Shown here: positions 55,224-63,352 of the stretch, in pieces | Numbering within the stretch: position 1 is the first letter of the stretch | Layout of the letters: the number at the start of each line of letters is the position of its first letter | Assembly: GCA_937983055.1 (NCBI GenBank) | Contig: CALJLA010000211.1 | Location: forward strand, 15,093 to 79,092 | Direction: 5' to 3' | Origin: an uncultured Pseudomonadota bacterium | GTDB lineage: Bacteria; Pseudomonadota; Gammaproteobacteria; Burkholderiales; Eutrophovitaceae | Length of the DNA stretch: 64,000 nucleotides | Position numbers and translations under genes: made by a program | The notes under the pieces: model-generated | The model's database searches: none | The model's input: the letters and a program-made list of their open reading frames with translations, nothing else | Told to the model about the DNA's origin: nothing

Positions 55224-55528
55224 GCTATCTCCTTAATGGTTAGCTCAAGCCGGTCGGGCGAAAAGTCCGCCCTCCCTGAGGAGCGCCGGGCTTGTCCCGC
55301 CCGGATCACCCCACCCTTTTTCTTAACCTCTCCCGGGAAAGAAGAAGTCGCGTCGATTGTGCCAAAGCGCAACAAAGCGAAGCAAGCATCAACCGTCTGA
55401 AAGAAGGCGTCTTCCGAATTGGGTGTTGCGAAATAGATACATCGCAGCGCACAATAACTCGGCTTATCCACAGCCGACGTAGTTTTCGCCTCGGTTTAGG
55501 AACTTACGCCCCTGACTTAATCCGGGTT
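55224..55528. other. Leader and upstream region of the porin gene
   Basis: No gene is seen in these 305 nt. The porin leader (minus strand) contains a small hairpin, CCGGGC-N7-GCCCGG near 55280, and a strong ribosome-binding site. No promoter with good hexamers could be fixed. A single perfect DnaA-box-like TTATCCACA is at 55464-55472. Confidence 0.4.
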
Positions 55529-56365
55529 CTAACTTTTCGGGGCAACTTGTTTGCCGGGCACCGGAGGCACCTCCGAAACACCGAAAAGCCTGGCCAGCGC
55601 GGCACCCGGGTCATCCGCACGCATGAACGCTTCGCCCACGAGAAAGGCGTTGACGCCGGCCGCGCGCATGCGCGCCACATCGTCTGGCGCCAGAATCCCG
55701 CTCTCGGTCACCACCAGCTTGCCGTCGGGAATGTCCGCCAGCAGGTCGAGCGTGGTCTCGAGGCGGGTGTCGAAAGTACGCAGATTGCGGTTATTGATGC
55801 CGACAAGCGGCGTCTTCAGCCTGAGCGCGCGCGCAAGCTCCGCCGCGTCATGCGCTTCCACCAGCGTCGCCATCCCCAGCGCCGTCGCGGTCGCTTCCAG
55901 CTCGGCCATTTGCGCATCGGTCAGCGCCGCAACGATCAGCAGGATGCAGTCGGCCCCCATCGCCCGCGCCTCGAATACCTGGTAGGCATCGATCATGAAG
56001 TCCTTTCGCAGCACCGGCAGGCCACTCGCCTCGCGCGCGCGCGCCAGGTACGACGGATGGCCCTGAAAGAACTGCACGTCAGTCAGCACGGAAAGGCATG
56101 CCGCCCCGTGCTTCGCATACGACGCCCCGATTGCAGCAGGGTCGAAGTGTTCGCGCAGGACGCCCTTGCTCGGACTCGCCTTCTTCACCTCTGCGATGAC
56201 GGCCGGCAGCCCGGCGCCGATCTTTTCCCGGAGCGCGCCGACGAAATCACGCGGCGCGGGCATGCGCTCCGCGTCTGCACGAATTGCCGTCAACGGGGCG
56301 GCTTTCGCCGCCACAGCAACTTCATCGCGCTTGACGGCGAGGATTCTGTCGAGGATGTCAGGCAT
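55529..56365 (-). CDS. trpC: Indole-3-glycerol phosphate synthase
   Basis: 278 residues, TIM barrel. [14 protein letters not shown] at the N-terminus, [21 protein letters not shown] (phosphate-binding Lys and the catalytic Glu/Lys set), [49 protein letters not shown] and [12 protein letters not shown] are all conserved. It catalyses ring closure of CdRP to indole-glycerol phosphate. Monofunctional (no fused trpF). Last visible gene of the trp operon, 55 nt after trpD. Confidence 0.96.
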   Translation of the reverse strand: MPDILDRILAVKRDEVAVAAKAAPLTAIRADAERMPAPRDFVGALREKIGAGLPAVIAEVKKASPSKGVLREHFDPAAIGASYAKHGAACLSVLTDVQFFQGHPSYLARAREASGLPVLRKDFMIDAYQVFEARAMGADCILLIVAALTDAQMAELEATATALGMATLVEAHDAAELARALRLKTPLVGINNRNLRTFDTRLETTLDLLADIPDGKLVVTESGILAPDDVARMRAAGVNAFLVGEAFMRADDPGAALARLFGVSEVPPVPGKQVAPKS

Positions 56366-56420
56366 TCACGGGTTCGACGAGGGCAGACGGGGTTCGGGCG
56401 CAAACGCAGCTTCGCGAGGG

Positions 56421-57446
56421 TTACGCACTGAGCGCCCTGGTATAGGCGATGAACTCTTCCAGTTTCCTGGCGGCCGCGCCGCTGCGCAGGAGATCGCGCG
56501 CGATCCTGACCCCGCCGCCGTGGTCCTCCGCCAGACCCGCGACATAGATGGCCGCGCCGGCGTTCAACGCGACGATGTCGGATGCCGGGCCATCGCCTCC
56601 ATTGAGCGCGGTCAGCAGCATGTCCTTCGCCTGGCCGGCGTCGCTCACCTGAATGGCTTCCAGAGACGCCTCCCTGAGGCCAAACTTGCGGGGATGCACG
56701 CTGTACTCGCGGATCACGCCATCGCGCAGCTCGCCGACCGCGGTCTCGCCGCCGATGGAAATCTCGTCGAGGCCTTCGGCCCCATGCACCACCATCACAT
56801 GCCGGCTGCCCAGGCGCTGCAGCACGCGCACCTGGATGCCAACCAGGTCGGGATGGAACACGCCCATGACCTGGTTTCTGGCGCCAGCAGGGTTGGTCAG
56901 CGGGCCGAGAATGTTGAACAGCGTGCGCACCCCGAGCTCACGGCGCACCGGCGCCGCATGCTTCATCGCGGAATGATGGCTGGGCGCGAACATGAAGCCC
57001 ACACCCACTTCGTCGATGCACCGGGCGACCTGCGCCGGGGTCACGTTCAGGTTCGCACCCAGCGACTCGAGCACGTCGGCGCTGCCCGACTTGCTCGATA
57101 CCGACCGGCCGCCATGCTTCGCGACCCGAGCGCCGGCGGCGGCGGCCACGAACGCCGCCGCAGTGGATATATTGAAGGTGTGCGCGCTGTCGCCGCCGGT
57201 GCCGCAGGTATCGAGCAGATGGGCATCGTCAGATACCGGCACCTTGGTCGAGAACTCGCGCATCACCTGGGCGGCGGCCGCAATTTCGCCGATGGTCTCT
57301 TTCTTGACCCGCAGGCCGACAATCAGCGCCGCGATCAGCGTCGGAGACATCTCGCCGCTCATGATCTGCCGCATCAGGTCCAGCATCTCCTCGTGAAAAA
57401 TCTCCCGATGCTCGATCACGCGAACCAGCGCTTCCTGGGGCGTCAT
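56421..57446 (-). CDS. trpD: Anthranilate phosphoribosyltransferase
   Basis: 341 residues. The PRPP/anthranilate motifs [27 protein letters not shown] (GTGGD), [18 protein letters not shown] and [34 protein letters not shown] are complete. It transfers phosphoribosyl to anthranilate. The start ATG shares one base with the stop of trpG (TAATG), suggesting translational coupling. Confidence 0.96.
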   Translation of the reverse strand: MTPQEALVRVIEHREIFHEEMLDLMRQIMSGEMSPTLIAALIVGLRVKKETIGEIAAAAQVMREFSTKVPVSDDAHLLDTCGTGGDSAHTFNISTAAAFVAAAAGARVAKHGGRSVSSKSGSADVLESLGANLNVTPAQVARCIDEVGVGFMFAPSHHSAMKHAAPVRRELGVRTLFNILGPLTNPAGARNQVMGVFHPDLVGIQVRVLQRLGSRHVMVVHGAEGLDEISIGGETAVGELRDGVIREYSVHPRKFGLREASLEAIQVSDAGQAKDMLLTALNGGDGPASDIVALNAGAAIYVAGLAEDHGGGVRIARDLLRSGAAARKLEEFIAYTRALSA

Positions 57447-58015
57447 TACCGCTTCTCCTCCAGGAAATTCTTCAGCAGTTCATGGCCGTGTTCGGTAAGA
57501 ATCGACTCCGGATGAAACTGCACGCCCTCGATCGGCAGGCTCTTGTGGCGCACGCCCATGATTTCGCCGTCGTCGGTCCAGGCCGTTACTTCCAGACAGT
57601 CGGGCATCGACGAGCGCTCGATCACCAGGGAGTGGTAGCGCGTGGCGATCAGCGGATCGGGCAACGCCCTGAACACGCCTTTACCCTCATGCCTGACAGG
57701 CGAGGTCTTGCCGTGCATCAGCGTCGCGGCATGCACGATGCGCCCGCCAAAGGCCTGGCCGATGCTCTGGTGGCCGAGGCACACGCCGAGAATCGGGACC
57801 CGCCCGGCAAACGCCTTGATCAGCGGCACCGACACCCCGGCCTCGTTCGGCGTGCAGGGCCCGGGCGACACCACGATGCGCTCCGGCGTCAGTCGCTCGA
57901 CCTGCTCCAGCGAGATCTCGTCGTTCCGGTACACCCGCACCTCCTCGCCCAGTTCTCCGAAGTACTGGACAAGGTTGTAAGTGAACGAGTCGTAGTTGTC
58001 GATCATCAGGAGCAT
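57446..58015 (-). CDS. trpG: Anthranilate synthase glutamine amidotransferase component
   Basis: 189 residues, class I glutamine amidotransferase. [22 protein letters not shown], the [11 protein letters not shown] oxyanion loop, [19 protein letters not shown] (nucleophile Cys) and the His/Glu of VQFHPESIL are intact. It supplies ammonia from glutamine to TrpE; in many bacteria it also serves PabB. A 190-nt gap filled by a repeat element separates it from trpE. Confidence 0.96.
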   Translation of the reverse strand: MLLMIDNYDSFTYNLVQYFGELGEEVRVYRNDEISLEQVERLTPERIVVSPGPCTPNEAGVSVPLIKAFAGRVPILGVCLGHQSIGQAFGGRIVHAATLMHGKTSPVRHEGKGVFRALPDPLIATRYHSLVIERSSMPDCLEVTAWTDDGEIMGVRHKSLPIEGVQFHPESILTEHGHELLKNFLEEKR

Positions 58016-58032
58016 TTTCTCGGTCCTAGGAT

Positions 58033-58197
58033 TTGACCACGGAGGACACGGAGGGAAATCGAAACAAAACGGCGAACCACCAAGGCACCAGGTGATCTGA
58101 TCTGAGGAATCTTTATTCTTTGGTGCTCTTGGTGAACTTGGTGTCCGTGGTGGTTCGCCTTCGCCCTTGGTTGTCCTCCGCGTCCTCCGTGGTTCAA
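58033..58197. repeat. Nested inverted-repeat element between trpE and trpG
   Basis: Outer arms: GACCACGGAGGACACGGAGG (58035-58054) and its mirror CCTCCGCGTCCTCCGTGGTT near 58175-58194. Inner arms: GGCGAACCACCAAGGCACCA (58071-58090) and a GTGGTGGTTCGCC end at 58159. The 165-bp element could fold on itself and contains no open frame of note. It combines both repeat types found elsewhere in the window and interrupts the trp operon. Confidence 0.85.
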
Positions 58198-58205
58198 ACT
58201 CGCCC

Positions 58206-59681
58206 TTAGTTGATCCTGGCGTTCAAGCCAGCCTGCGCCATCTCGGCTGCGCGCAACAGCGCGCGGGCCTTGTTCTGGGTCTCGATCCATTCGTTCTTGG
58301 GCACAGAGTCGGCGACAATGCCGGCACCCGCCTGAACGTACAGCATGCCATCCTTGATCACGGCGGTGCGAATCGCGATGGCCAGATCCATGTCCCCGCC
58401 GAACCCGAGGTAACCGACGGCCCCGGCATAGATGCCGCGCTTGGACGGCTCCAGCTCTTCGATGATCTCCATCGCGCGAATCTTCGGTGCGCCGGACACC
58501 GTGCCGGCCGGAAACGTCGCCTTGAGCACCGCCATCGCGTCCAGCCCCGGCTTCAGCCGCCCTTCAACGTTGGAGACGATGTGCATCACGTGCGAGTAGC
58601 GTTCGATCACCATGCTGTCGGACACCTTGACCGAACCGATGTCCGCCACCCGGCCGACATCGTTGCGGCCGAGGTCCATCAGCATGACGTGCTCGGCGCG
58701 CTCCTTGGGGTCGGCCAGCAGATCCTGCTCCAGCGCGAGATCCTCCTCGCGCGTCCCGCCGCGCGGCCGGCTGCCGGCAATCGGCCCCAGCGTGACCACA
58801 CCGCTTTCCAAGCGAACCAGGATCTCCGGCGATGCGCCGACCACATGAAAGCCGCCCATGTCGAAATAGAACATGTAGGGCGAGGGATTCAGCGCGCGCA
58901 GTGCGCGGTACAGGGACAGGGGCGAAGCGCTGAAGGGCGCGCTCATCCGCTGGGACAGCACCACCTGCATGATGTCGCCGTCGTAGATGTAGCGCTTGGC
59001 CCGATCCACCGCCGCCATGAAGTCCGCTTCGGCAAACTCCGACCGCGCAACGGCCGCGACAGACGGCGCCTCGGGCGGCACCACCACCGGCTGCCTGAGC
59101 ATCCAGAGCAGCTCTTCCAGCCGCTTCTGGGCGCGGGCCCAGGTTCCTTCTTCGCCCGGGTCCGCGTAGACCACCAGAAACAGTTTGCCCGACAGGTTAT
59201 CGAGCACCACCAGCTGGTCGGACAGCAGCAGCAGGATATCGGGCGTGTGCAGCACATCCGGCTTGTCGACTGCGGCAACGCGCCTCTCGATGTACTTGAC
59301 CGTTTCGTAACCGAAGCAGCCGACCAGCCCCCCGAGAAACCTCGGCAGCCCTGGGCGCGGCGCCGCGCGAAGCCGCGCATGCTGGGCGGCGATCCAGTCG
59401 AGTGGATTGTCCTGTTCGCTGTCGGACACTACGGTGTCGCCGCGCAGTTCGCGGCAACGCCTGCCCCGCACCTCAAACCTTGTGTGCGCCGGCAGCCCGA
59501 TGAAGGAATAGCGTCCGAAGCGCTCCCCACCCTGCACCGACTCCAGAAGATAGGAGTAAGGCTTGTTGGCAAGCTTCAGATAGACGGACAGCGGGGTGTC
59601 GAGATCGGCAAAGGTTTCCAGAACGACCGGAACCCGGTTGAAACCCTGCGCGGCAAGCTGCTTGAACTCCTGCTCAGTCAT
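58206..59681 (-). CDS. trpE: Anthranilate synthase component I
   Basis: 491 residues. Chorismate-binding fold: the N-terminal feedback site [18 protein letters not shown] (LLES motif for Trp binding) and the catalytic region [91 protein letters not shown]. It forms anthranilate from chorismate with TrpG. Preceded by a Trp-rich leader peptide (59724-59813), so attenuation-type control is likely in addition to feedback inhibition. Confidence 0.97.
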   Translation of the reverse strand: MTEQEFKQLAAQGFNRVPVVLETFADLDTPLSVYLKLANKPYSYLLESVQGGERFGRYSFIGLPAHTRFEVRGRRCRELRGDTVVSDSEQDNPLDWIAAQHARLRAAPRPGLPRFLGGLVGCFGYETVKYIERRVAAVDKPDVLHTPDILLLLSDQLVVLDNLSGKLFLVVYADPGEEGTWARAQKRLEELLWMLRQPVVVPPEAPSVAAVARSEFAEADFMAAVDRAKRYIYDGDIMQVVLSQRMSAPFSASPLSLYRALRALNPSPYMFYFDMGGFHVVGASPEILVRLESGVVTLGPIAGSRPRGGTREEDLALEQDLLADPKERAEHVMLMDLGRNDVGRVADIGSVKVSDSMVIERYSHVMHIVSNVEGRLKPGLDAMAVLKATFPAGTVSGAPKIRAMEIIEELEPSKRGIYAGAVGYLGFGGDMDLAIAIRTAVIKDGMLYVQAGAGIVADSVPKNEWIETQNKARALLRAAEMAQAGLNARIN

Positions 59682-59723
59682 GACGAACTCCGGAAACGCT
59701 GAAAAACGAGAGGGCTTTGCGTG

Positions 59724-59813
59724 TCAGACGCGACGCCAGCAGGCGCTCTGGCGCCACCAGCGCCAGCCGGCCCACTGCGCAAACCTCAGGCTCTCATGCG
59801 TGTGGAGTTTCAT
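59724..59813 (-). CDS. trpL: trp operon leader peptide (29 residues, five Trp)
   Basis: Reading from the ATG at 59813 gives 29 codons ending in TGA at 59724-59726. The peptide begins MKLHTHESLRFAQ and contains Trp at positions 14, 17, 19, 20 and 26 (AGWRWWRQSACWRR). Its ATG overlaps the gph stop by 4 nt (ATGA) and it ends 42 nt before the trpE ATG. The Trp codons lie in a potential hairpin, CTGGCGC-TGGTG-GCGCCAG, followed by CGCC-TGCT-GGCG. A GTTTTTC run follows at 59701-59707, but the preceding terminator stem is not obvious, so the exact mechanism is open. Confidence 0.85.
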   Translation of the reverse strand: MKLHTHESLRFAQWAGWRWWRQSACWRRV

Positions 59814-60511
59814 GACCGGAAGGGTCTTGTCAGATCGAGCACTTCGGAAACGGTCGCTACTATAGCATCGCAGTCGAGATCCGTTAGCGCCATGCCGCCG
59901 CGATATCCATAGGGCACGCAGAAGACCGGGCAGCCGGCCGCCCGGGCCGCGGCGATATCGGTTTGCGAGTCGCCCACCATCAGCAGCCGCTCAGCGGACA
60001 CCCCGAAGCTTTGCGCGCAGTGAAGCAATGGCAAGGCATCCGGCTTCTTGCGAGGCAGCGTATCGCCCGCGACGACGAGGTCGAGCCTCGCGCGCAGGCC
60101 GACCGCCTCGAGCAGGGGCAGGGTAAAGGCCTCCGGTTTGTTCGTAACGCAGGCGAGCTTCTGACCCCGGGCCCGCAGCGCATCCAGCGCCGGCACGACG
60201 CCCGGAAACGGCCTGGACGCCCTCACCAGGACCTCCCGGTAGTGCTCGCGGAACCTGGAGCGCGCCTGCTCGAACACGTCGGTATCGGGCTCTCCGGTCA
60301 TCGTGCCGGTCAGCATTCGCTTCACCAGCCGGTCGACGCCCTCGCCGACATACGAACGCACCTTCTCCACGCCGATCGGCGAACGGCCAAGGTCCTTGAG
60401 GGTGCGATTGGCCGCCTCGTGCAGATCCGGCAGCGTCTCGACCAGGGTGCCGTCGAGATCGAAGGCCACCGCGGCGATCTCGATTGGAAAGGCGACGCTC
60501 GACTTAACCAC
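59810..60511 (-). CDS. gph: Phosphoglycolate phosphatase
   Basis: About 233 residues from a GTG at 60511; the frame is open further but that part is repeat sequence. HAD motifs: VAFDLDGTLVETLPDLHEAANR (motif I with both Asp), LACVTNKPEAFTLPLL (motif II), and MVGDSQTDIAAARAAGCPVFCVPYGY (motif III/IV). It dephosphorylates 2-phosphoglycolate from DNA repair. The only plausible start codon lies within the inverted repeat at 60504-60650, so its N-terminus seems partly repeat-derived. The stop overlaps the trpL start. Confidence 0.92.
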   Translation of the reverse strand: MVKSSVAFPIEIAAVAFDLDGTLVETLPDLHEAANRTLKDLGRSPIGVEKVRSYVGEGVDRLVKRMLTGTMTGEPDTDVFEQARSRFREHYREVLVRASRPFPGVVPALDALRARGQKLACVTNKPEAFTLPLLEAVGLRARLDLVVAGDTLPRKKPDALPLLHCAQSFGVSAERLLMVGDSQTDIAAARAAGCPVFCVPYGYRGGMALTDLDCDAIVATVSEVLDLTRPFRS

Positions 60512-60650
60512 GGAGACGCAGAGACACAGAGGAAATCTCGCAGGAAAGGCAACTCGCTCGACTCGCAAACCGGCACGCGCCCGGCAAGCACGCAACCGAC
60601 ACAGAAGACATTCAGCCCTTTCTCTGTGCCTCTGTGTTTCTGTGGTTCAA
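60504..60650. repeat. Inverted-repeat element between gph and rpe
   Basis: Left arm TTAACCACGGAGACGCAGAG continuing ACACAGAGGAAA (60504-60535); right arm CTCTGTGCCTCTGTGTTTCT ending GTGGTTCAA (60617-60650). The arms are imperfect mirror images separated by about 80 nt. The right arm contains the rpe stop codon and the left arm the gph start codon, so the element exactly fills the boundary of the two genes. Confidence 0.85.
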
Positions 60651-61315
60651 GCTTTACCTCCCAGCTCGGCCCGCATCGCGGCGATCGTTGCTTTGTAGTC
60701 CTTGCTGCCGAAGATGGCCGAGCCCGCAACGAAGGTGTCGGCGCCCGCGCGGGCCACCTCGCCGATGTTGTCGACCTTGATGCCGCCATCGACCTCGAGC
60801 CAGATGTCGCGGCCGCTCGCGTCGATACGGCGCCGCACCTCGCGCACCTTGTCGAGGGCATGCCGGATGAACGACTGCCCCCCGAAGCCCGGGTTGACCG
60901 ACATGATCAGGACCAGGTCGAGCTTGTCCAGCGTCCAGTCCAGCCAGTGCAGCGGCGTCGAGGGATTGAACACCAGCCCCGGCCTGCAGCCGCTGTCGCG
61001 GATCAGCCCGATGGTACGGTCGACATGCGCGCTGGCCTCGGGGTGGAAGCTGATGATATTGGCGCCCGCCCGGGCGAAGTCCGGAACGATGCGATCGACC
61101 GGGCTCACCATCAGGTGCACGTCGATGGGCGCCTCGGTCAGGGGGCGAATCGCCTCGCACACCAGGGGGCCGACCGTCAGGTTCGGCACGTAATGGTTGT
61201 CCATGACGTCGAAGTGCACGACGTCGGCGCCGGCAGCTATCACTGACTGCACCTCCTCGCCCAGCTTGGCGAAGTTCGCCGACAGCAGGCTCGGTGCGAT
61301 ACGGTAGGTTTTCAT
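60647..61315 (-). CDS. rpe: Ribulose-phosphate 3-epimerase
   Basis: 222 residues from the ATG at 61315 (the frame continues 24 codons upstream without family similarity). [42 protein letters not shown] (metal/catalytic Asp), [28 protein letters not shown] and [12 protein letters not shown] are conserved. It interconverts Ru5P and Xu5P in the pentose phosphate pathway and Calvin cycle. First gene of the rpe-gph-trpL-trpEGDC run; the stop is inside a repeat. Confidence 0.96.
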   Translation of the reverse strand: MKTYRIAPSLLSANFAKLGEEVQSVIAAGADVVHFDVMDNHYVPNLTVGPLVCEAIRPLTEAPIDVHLMVSPVDRIVPDFARAGANIISFHPEASAHVDRTIGLIRDSGCRPGLVFNPSTPLHWLDWTLDKLDLVLIMSVNPGFGGQSFIRHALDKVREVRRRIDASGRDIWLEVDGGIKVDNIGEVARAGADTFVAGSAIFGSKDYKATIAAMRAELGGKA

Positions 61316-61386
61316 CGACGAAATCTCGGGTCGCGGGCAGCGCCGCATTGTAGAGGAACTTGCCGCGCGAGAGCCTTTCGTTTTCA

Positions 61387-61779
61387 ATGGCGCCCATGGA
61401 TGATCAGCCCAAGTATGCGGTGACCGTCACCGCCGAATCGGTGTTTCTGCCCGACCAGTCAGACGAGACCGAAGGTCGTTTCGTGTTCGCCTACACCATC
61501 ACCATCACTAATACCGGCACCGTGAGTGCGCAACTGGTCAGCCGCCACTGGCTGATCACCGACGCCAACAACAAGGTGCAGGAGGTACGTGGCCTCGGGG
61601 TGGTCGGCAAGCAGCCGCTGCTCAAGCCGGCAGAAACGTTCGAGTACACCAGCGGCGCGGCGATTGCCACCGCGGTGGGCACGATGCGCGGCGCGTACCA
61701 GATGGTTGCCGAAGACGGCGTGCACTTCGAGGCGCAGATTCCGGAGTTCACCCTGAGCGTGCCGCGCGTGCTGCATTGA
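61387..61779 (+). CDS. apaG: ApaG-domain protein
   Basis: 130 residues from ATG 61387 (ATG 61396 is equally possible). The fibronectin-like ApaG fold is clear: [75 protein letters not shown]. ApaG binds pyrophosphates in vitro and is linked to CorD/magnesium phenotypes; its role is not settled. Divergent from rpe, 71 nt between starts. Confidence 0.94.
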   Translation: MAPMDDQPKYAVTVTAESVFLPDQSDETEGRFVFAYTITITNTGTVSAQLVSRHWLITDANNKVQEVRGLGVVGKQPLLKPAETFEYTSGAAIATAVGTMRGAYQMVAEDGVHFEAQIPEFTLSVPRVLH

Positions 61780-61791
61780 CCCGCAGACCGG

Positions 61792-61920
61792 TCAGTCGTC
61801 GCGGGTGTTCTTGTCTTCGTCTGCCTCTTTCCGGGGCAAAGTCCACCAGATGATCAGAATGAACAGCCCCAGCCCCAGGGCAATCTCGAGAAACACCCAG
61901 AACATCGGATAGTCTTTCAT
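61792..61920 (-). CDS. 42-residue single-membrane-span protein
   Basis: A complete short gene on the minus strand: start ATG at 61920, stop TGA at 61792-61794. It begins MKDYPMFWVFLEIALG, has one long hydrophobic segment (residues about 7-27, FWVFLEIALGLGLFILIIWW), then a short charged C-terminal tail (RKEADEDKNTRDD). The positive-then-acidic tail and Trp pair at the interface look like a genuine membrane peptide. Its 5' end overlaps the divergent mltA start by 2 nt and its 3' end converges on apaG, 12 nt apart. I do not recognise the family. Confidence 0.65.
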   Translation of the reverse strand: MKDYPMFWVFLEIALGLGLFILIIWWTLPRKEADEDKNTRDD

Positions 61921-63319
61921 GCGCTCAATGTTCCGTCGCACCGGGCGTTGCGGTCAATCGCAGCGTACCGCCGCAATAGTGTGGTGCGCCCTGGCTTTGT
62001 CGGCCTGCGCGACCGTTCAGGAACCGGAGCCTCGGCCCCGCCCACCGGCGCCGGAGGTGCCGCAGGTCGAGGACACGCCGGCGGAAGCACCCCGCCCGCC
62101 GGACGCCCGCCCTCCCGCGCCGGCCATTTCCACGCAACCGTTGCCGGCGGAAGAGTTGCCGGAGGACATCGATGCGCCGCCACCGGGCCCGCCGTCGCCA
62201 CCGGTCGCTCCGCCCCCACCGGGCACGGGACATCTCCTCGCCGCCGAGTGGAGCGCTTTGCCCGGCTGGCAGACCGACAATCTTGGCGAAGCCTGGCCCG
62301 CCTTCATTGCTTCGTGCTTCGCGCTGCAGGCCCGCCCGGAGTGGCAGAAGCCCTGCCTGGCCGCGGCACAGGTGCGCCGTCACGACGCCGCCACGCTGCG
62401 CCGTTTTTTCGAAACGCATTTCCAGCCGTACCGGGTGTTGAACGCCGACCGCAGCGCGAGCGGAATGGTGACCGGGTACTACGAGCCGCTGCTCAATGGC
62501 AGCCGCGTTCGCAGCGATCGCTTCCGGTTTCCGGTGTACGGCGTGCCGGACGATCTGCTGGTCGTCGAGCTGGACACGTTGTTTCCCGAGTTGAAGGGGC
62601 GGCGTGTGCGCGGCCGTATCGACGGCAGGCGGGTCGTGCCGTATTTCACCCGCGGCGAGATCGACGGCGGCCAGGCCCGGACGGAAGGCCGCGAACTGCT
62701 CTGGGTCGACGATCCGATCGACGCGTTCTTCCTCGAGATCCAGGGCTCCGGCCGCGTCCGGCTGCCGGACGGGCAAACCGTACGCATCGGCTACGCCGAT
62801 CACAACGGCCATCCGTACCGCTCGATCGGTCGGGTCCTGGTCGAGCGCGGCGAGATGCCGCTCAGCAAGGCATCGATGCAAGGCATCAAAGCCTGGGCGC
62901 GGGAGCACCCCGAGCAGTTGTCCGCGCTGCTCGCGGAGAATCCCGCCTTCGTCTTCTTTCGCGAGCTGTCTGGCGACGCCAGCGGCCCGCTGGGCTCGCT
63001 CAATGTGCCGCTAACGCCTCGCCGCAGCATCGCGGTCGACCCCGCCACTGTGCCGTTGGGCGCGCCGGTATACCTGGCCACGACCTGGCCGAACAGCAGT
63101 CGCCCGCTCAACCGGCTGATGGTCGCCCAGGACACCGGTGCGGCGATCAAGGGCGGCGTGCGGGCGGATTTCTTCTGGGGGTTCGGCCATGACGCCGGCA
63201 AACTGGCCGGTCGCATGAAGCAGTCCGGCGAGATGTGGGTGCTGTTGCCCAGGGAGGCACGCCCGAACGGCGGCGCCACTGCCGAACCGTCGCGGCCGGT
63301 GCGCGATCCGGCACGTTGA
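61919..63319 (+). CDS. mltA: Membrane-bound lytic murein transglycosylase A
   Basis: 466 residues (ATG at 61928 is an alternative start). A lipoprotein signal with lipobox LSAC (Cys about 30) is followed by a 70-residue Pro/Ala-rich linker. The MltA domain starts at LPGWQTDN and includes GMVTGYYEPLLNGSR, DDPIDAFFLEIQGSGRVRLPDG and the C-terminal 3D domain RLMVAQDTGAAIKGGVRADFFWGFG with the catalytic Asp. It cleaves peptidoglycan at the outer membrane, forming anhydromuropeptides. Confidence 0.95.
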   Translation: MRSMFRRTGRCGQSQRTAAIVWCALALSACATVQEPEPRPRPPAPEVPQVEDTPAEAPRPPDARPPAPAISTQPLPAEELPEDIDAPPPGPPSPPVAPPPPGTGHLLAAEWSALPGWQTDNLGEAWPAFIASCFALQARPEWQKPCLAAAQVRRHDAATLRRFFETHFQPYRVLNADRSASGMVTGYYEPLLNGSRVRSDRFRFPVYGVPDDLLVVELDTLFPELKGRRVRGRIDGRRVVPYFTRGEIDGGQARTEGRELLWVDDPIDAFFLEIQGSGRVRLPDGQTVRIGYADHNGHPYRSIGRVLVERGEMPLSKASMQGIKAWAREHPEQLSALLAENPAFVFFRELSGDASGPLGSLNVPLTPRRSIAVDPATVPLGAPVYLATTWPNSSRPLNRLMVAQDTGAAIKGGVRADFFWGFGHDAGKLAGRMKQSGEMWVLLPREARPNGGATAEPSRPVRDPAR

Positions 63320-63352
63320 CAGCGGCGTGTCCGACGACGCCGGTATCCCGCG

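Noticed and set aside
55464..55472. Perfect DnaA box TTATCCACA
   Set aside because: Single copy, no AT-rich unwinding region or dnaA/dnaN genes nearby; expected by chance in a genome.
63323..63342. CGGCGT ... ACGCCG hairpin between mltA and the TonB-like gene as a bidirectional terminator
   Set aside because: Six-bp stem without a following T-run on either strand; not convincing.
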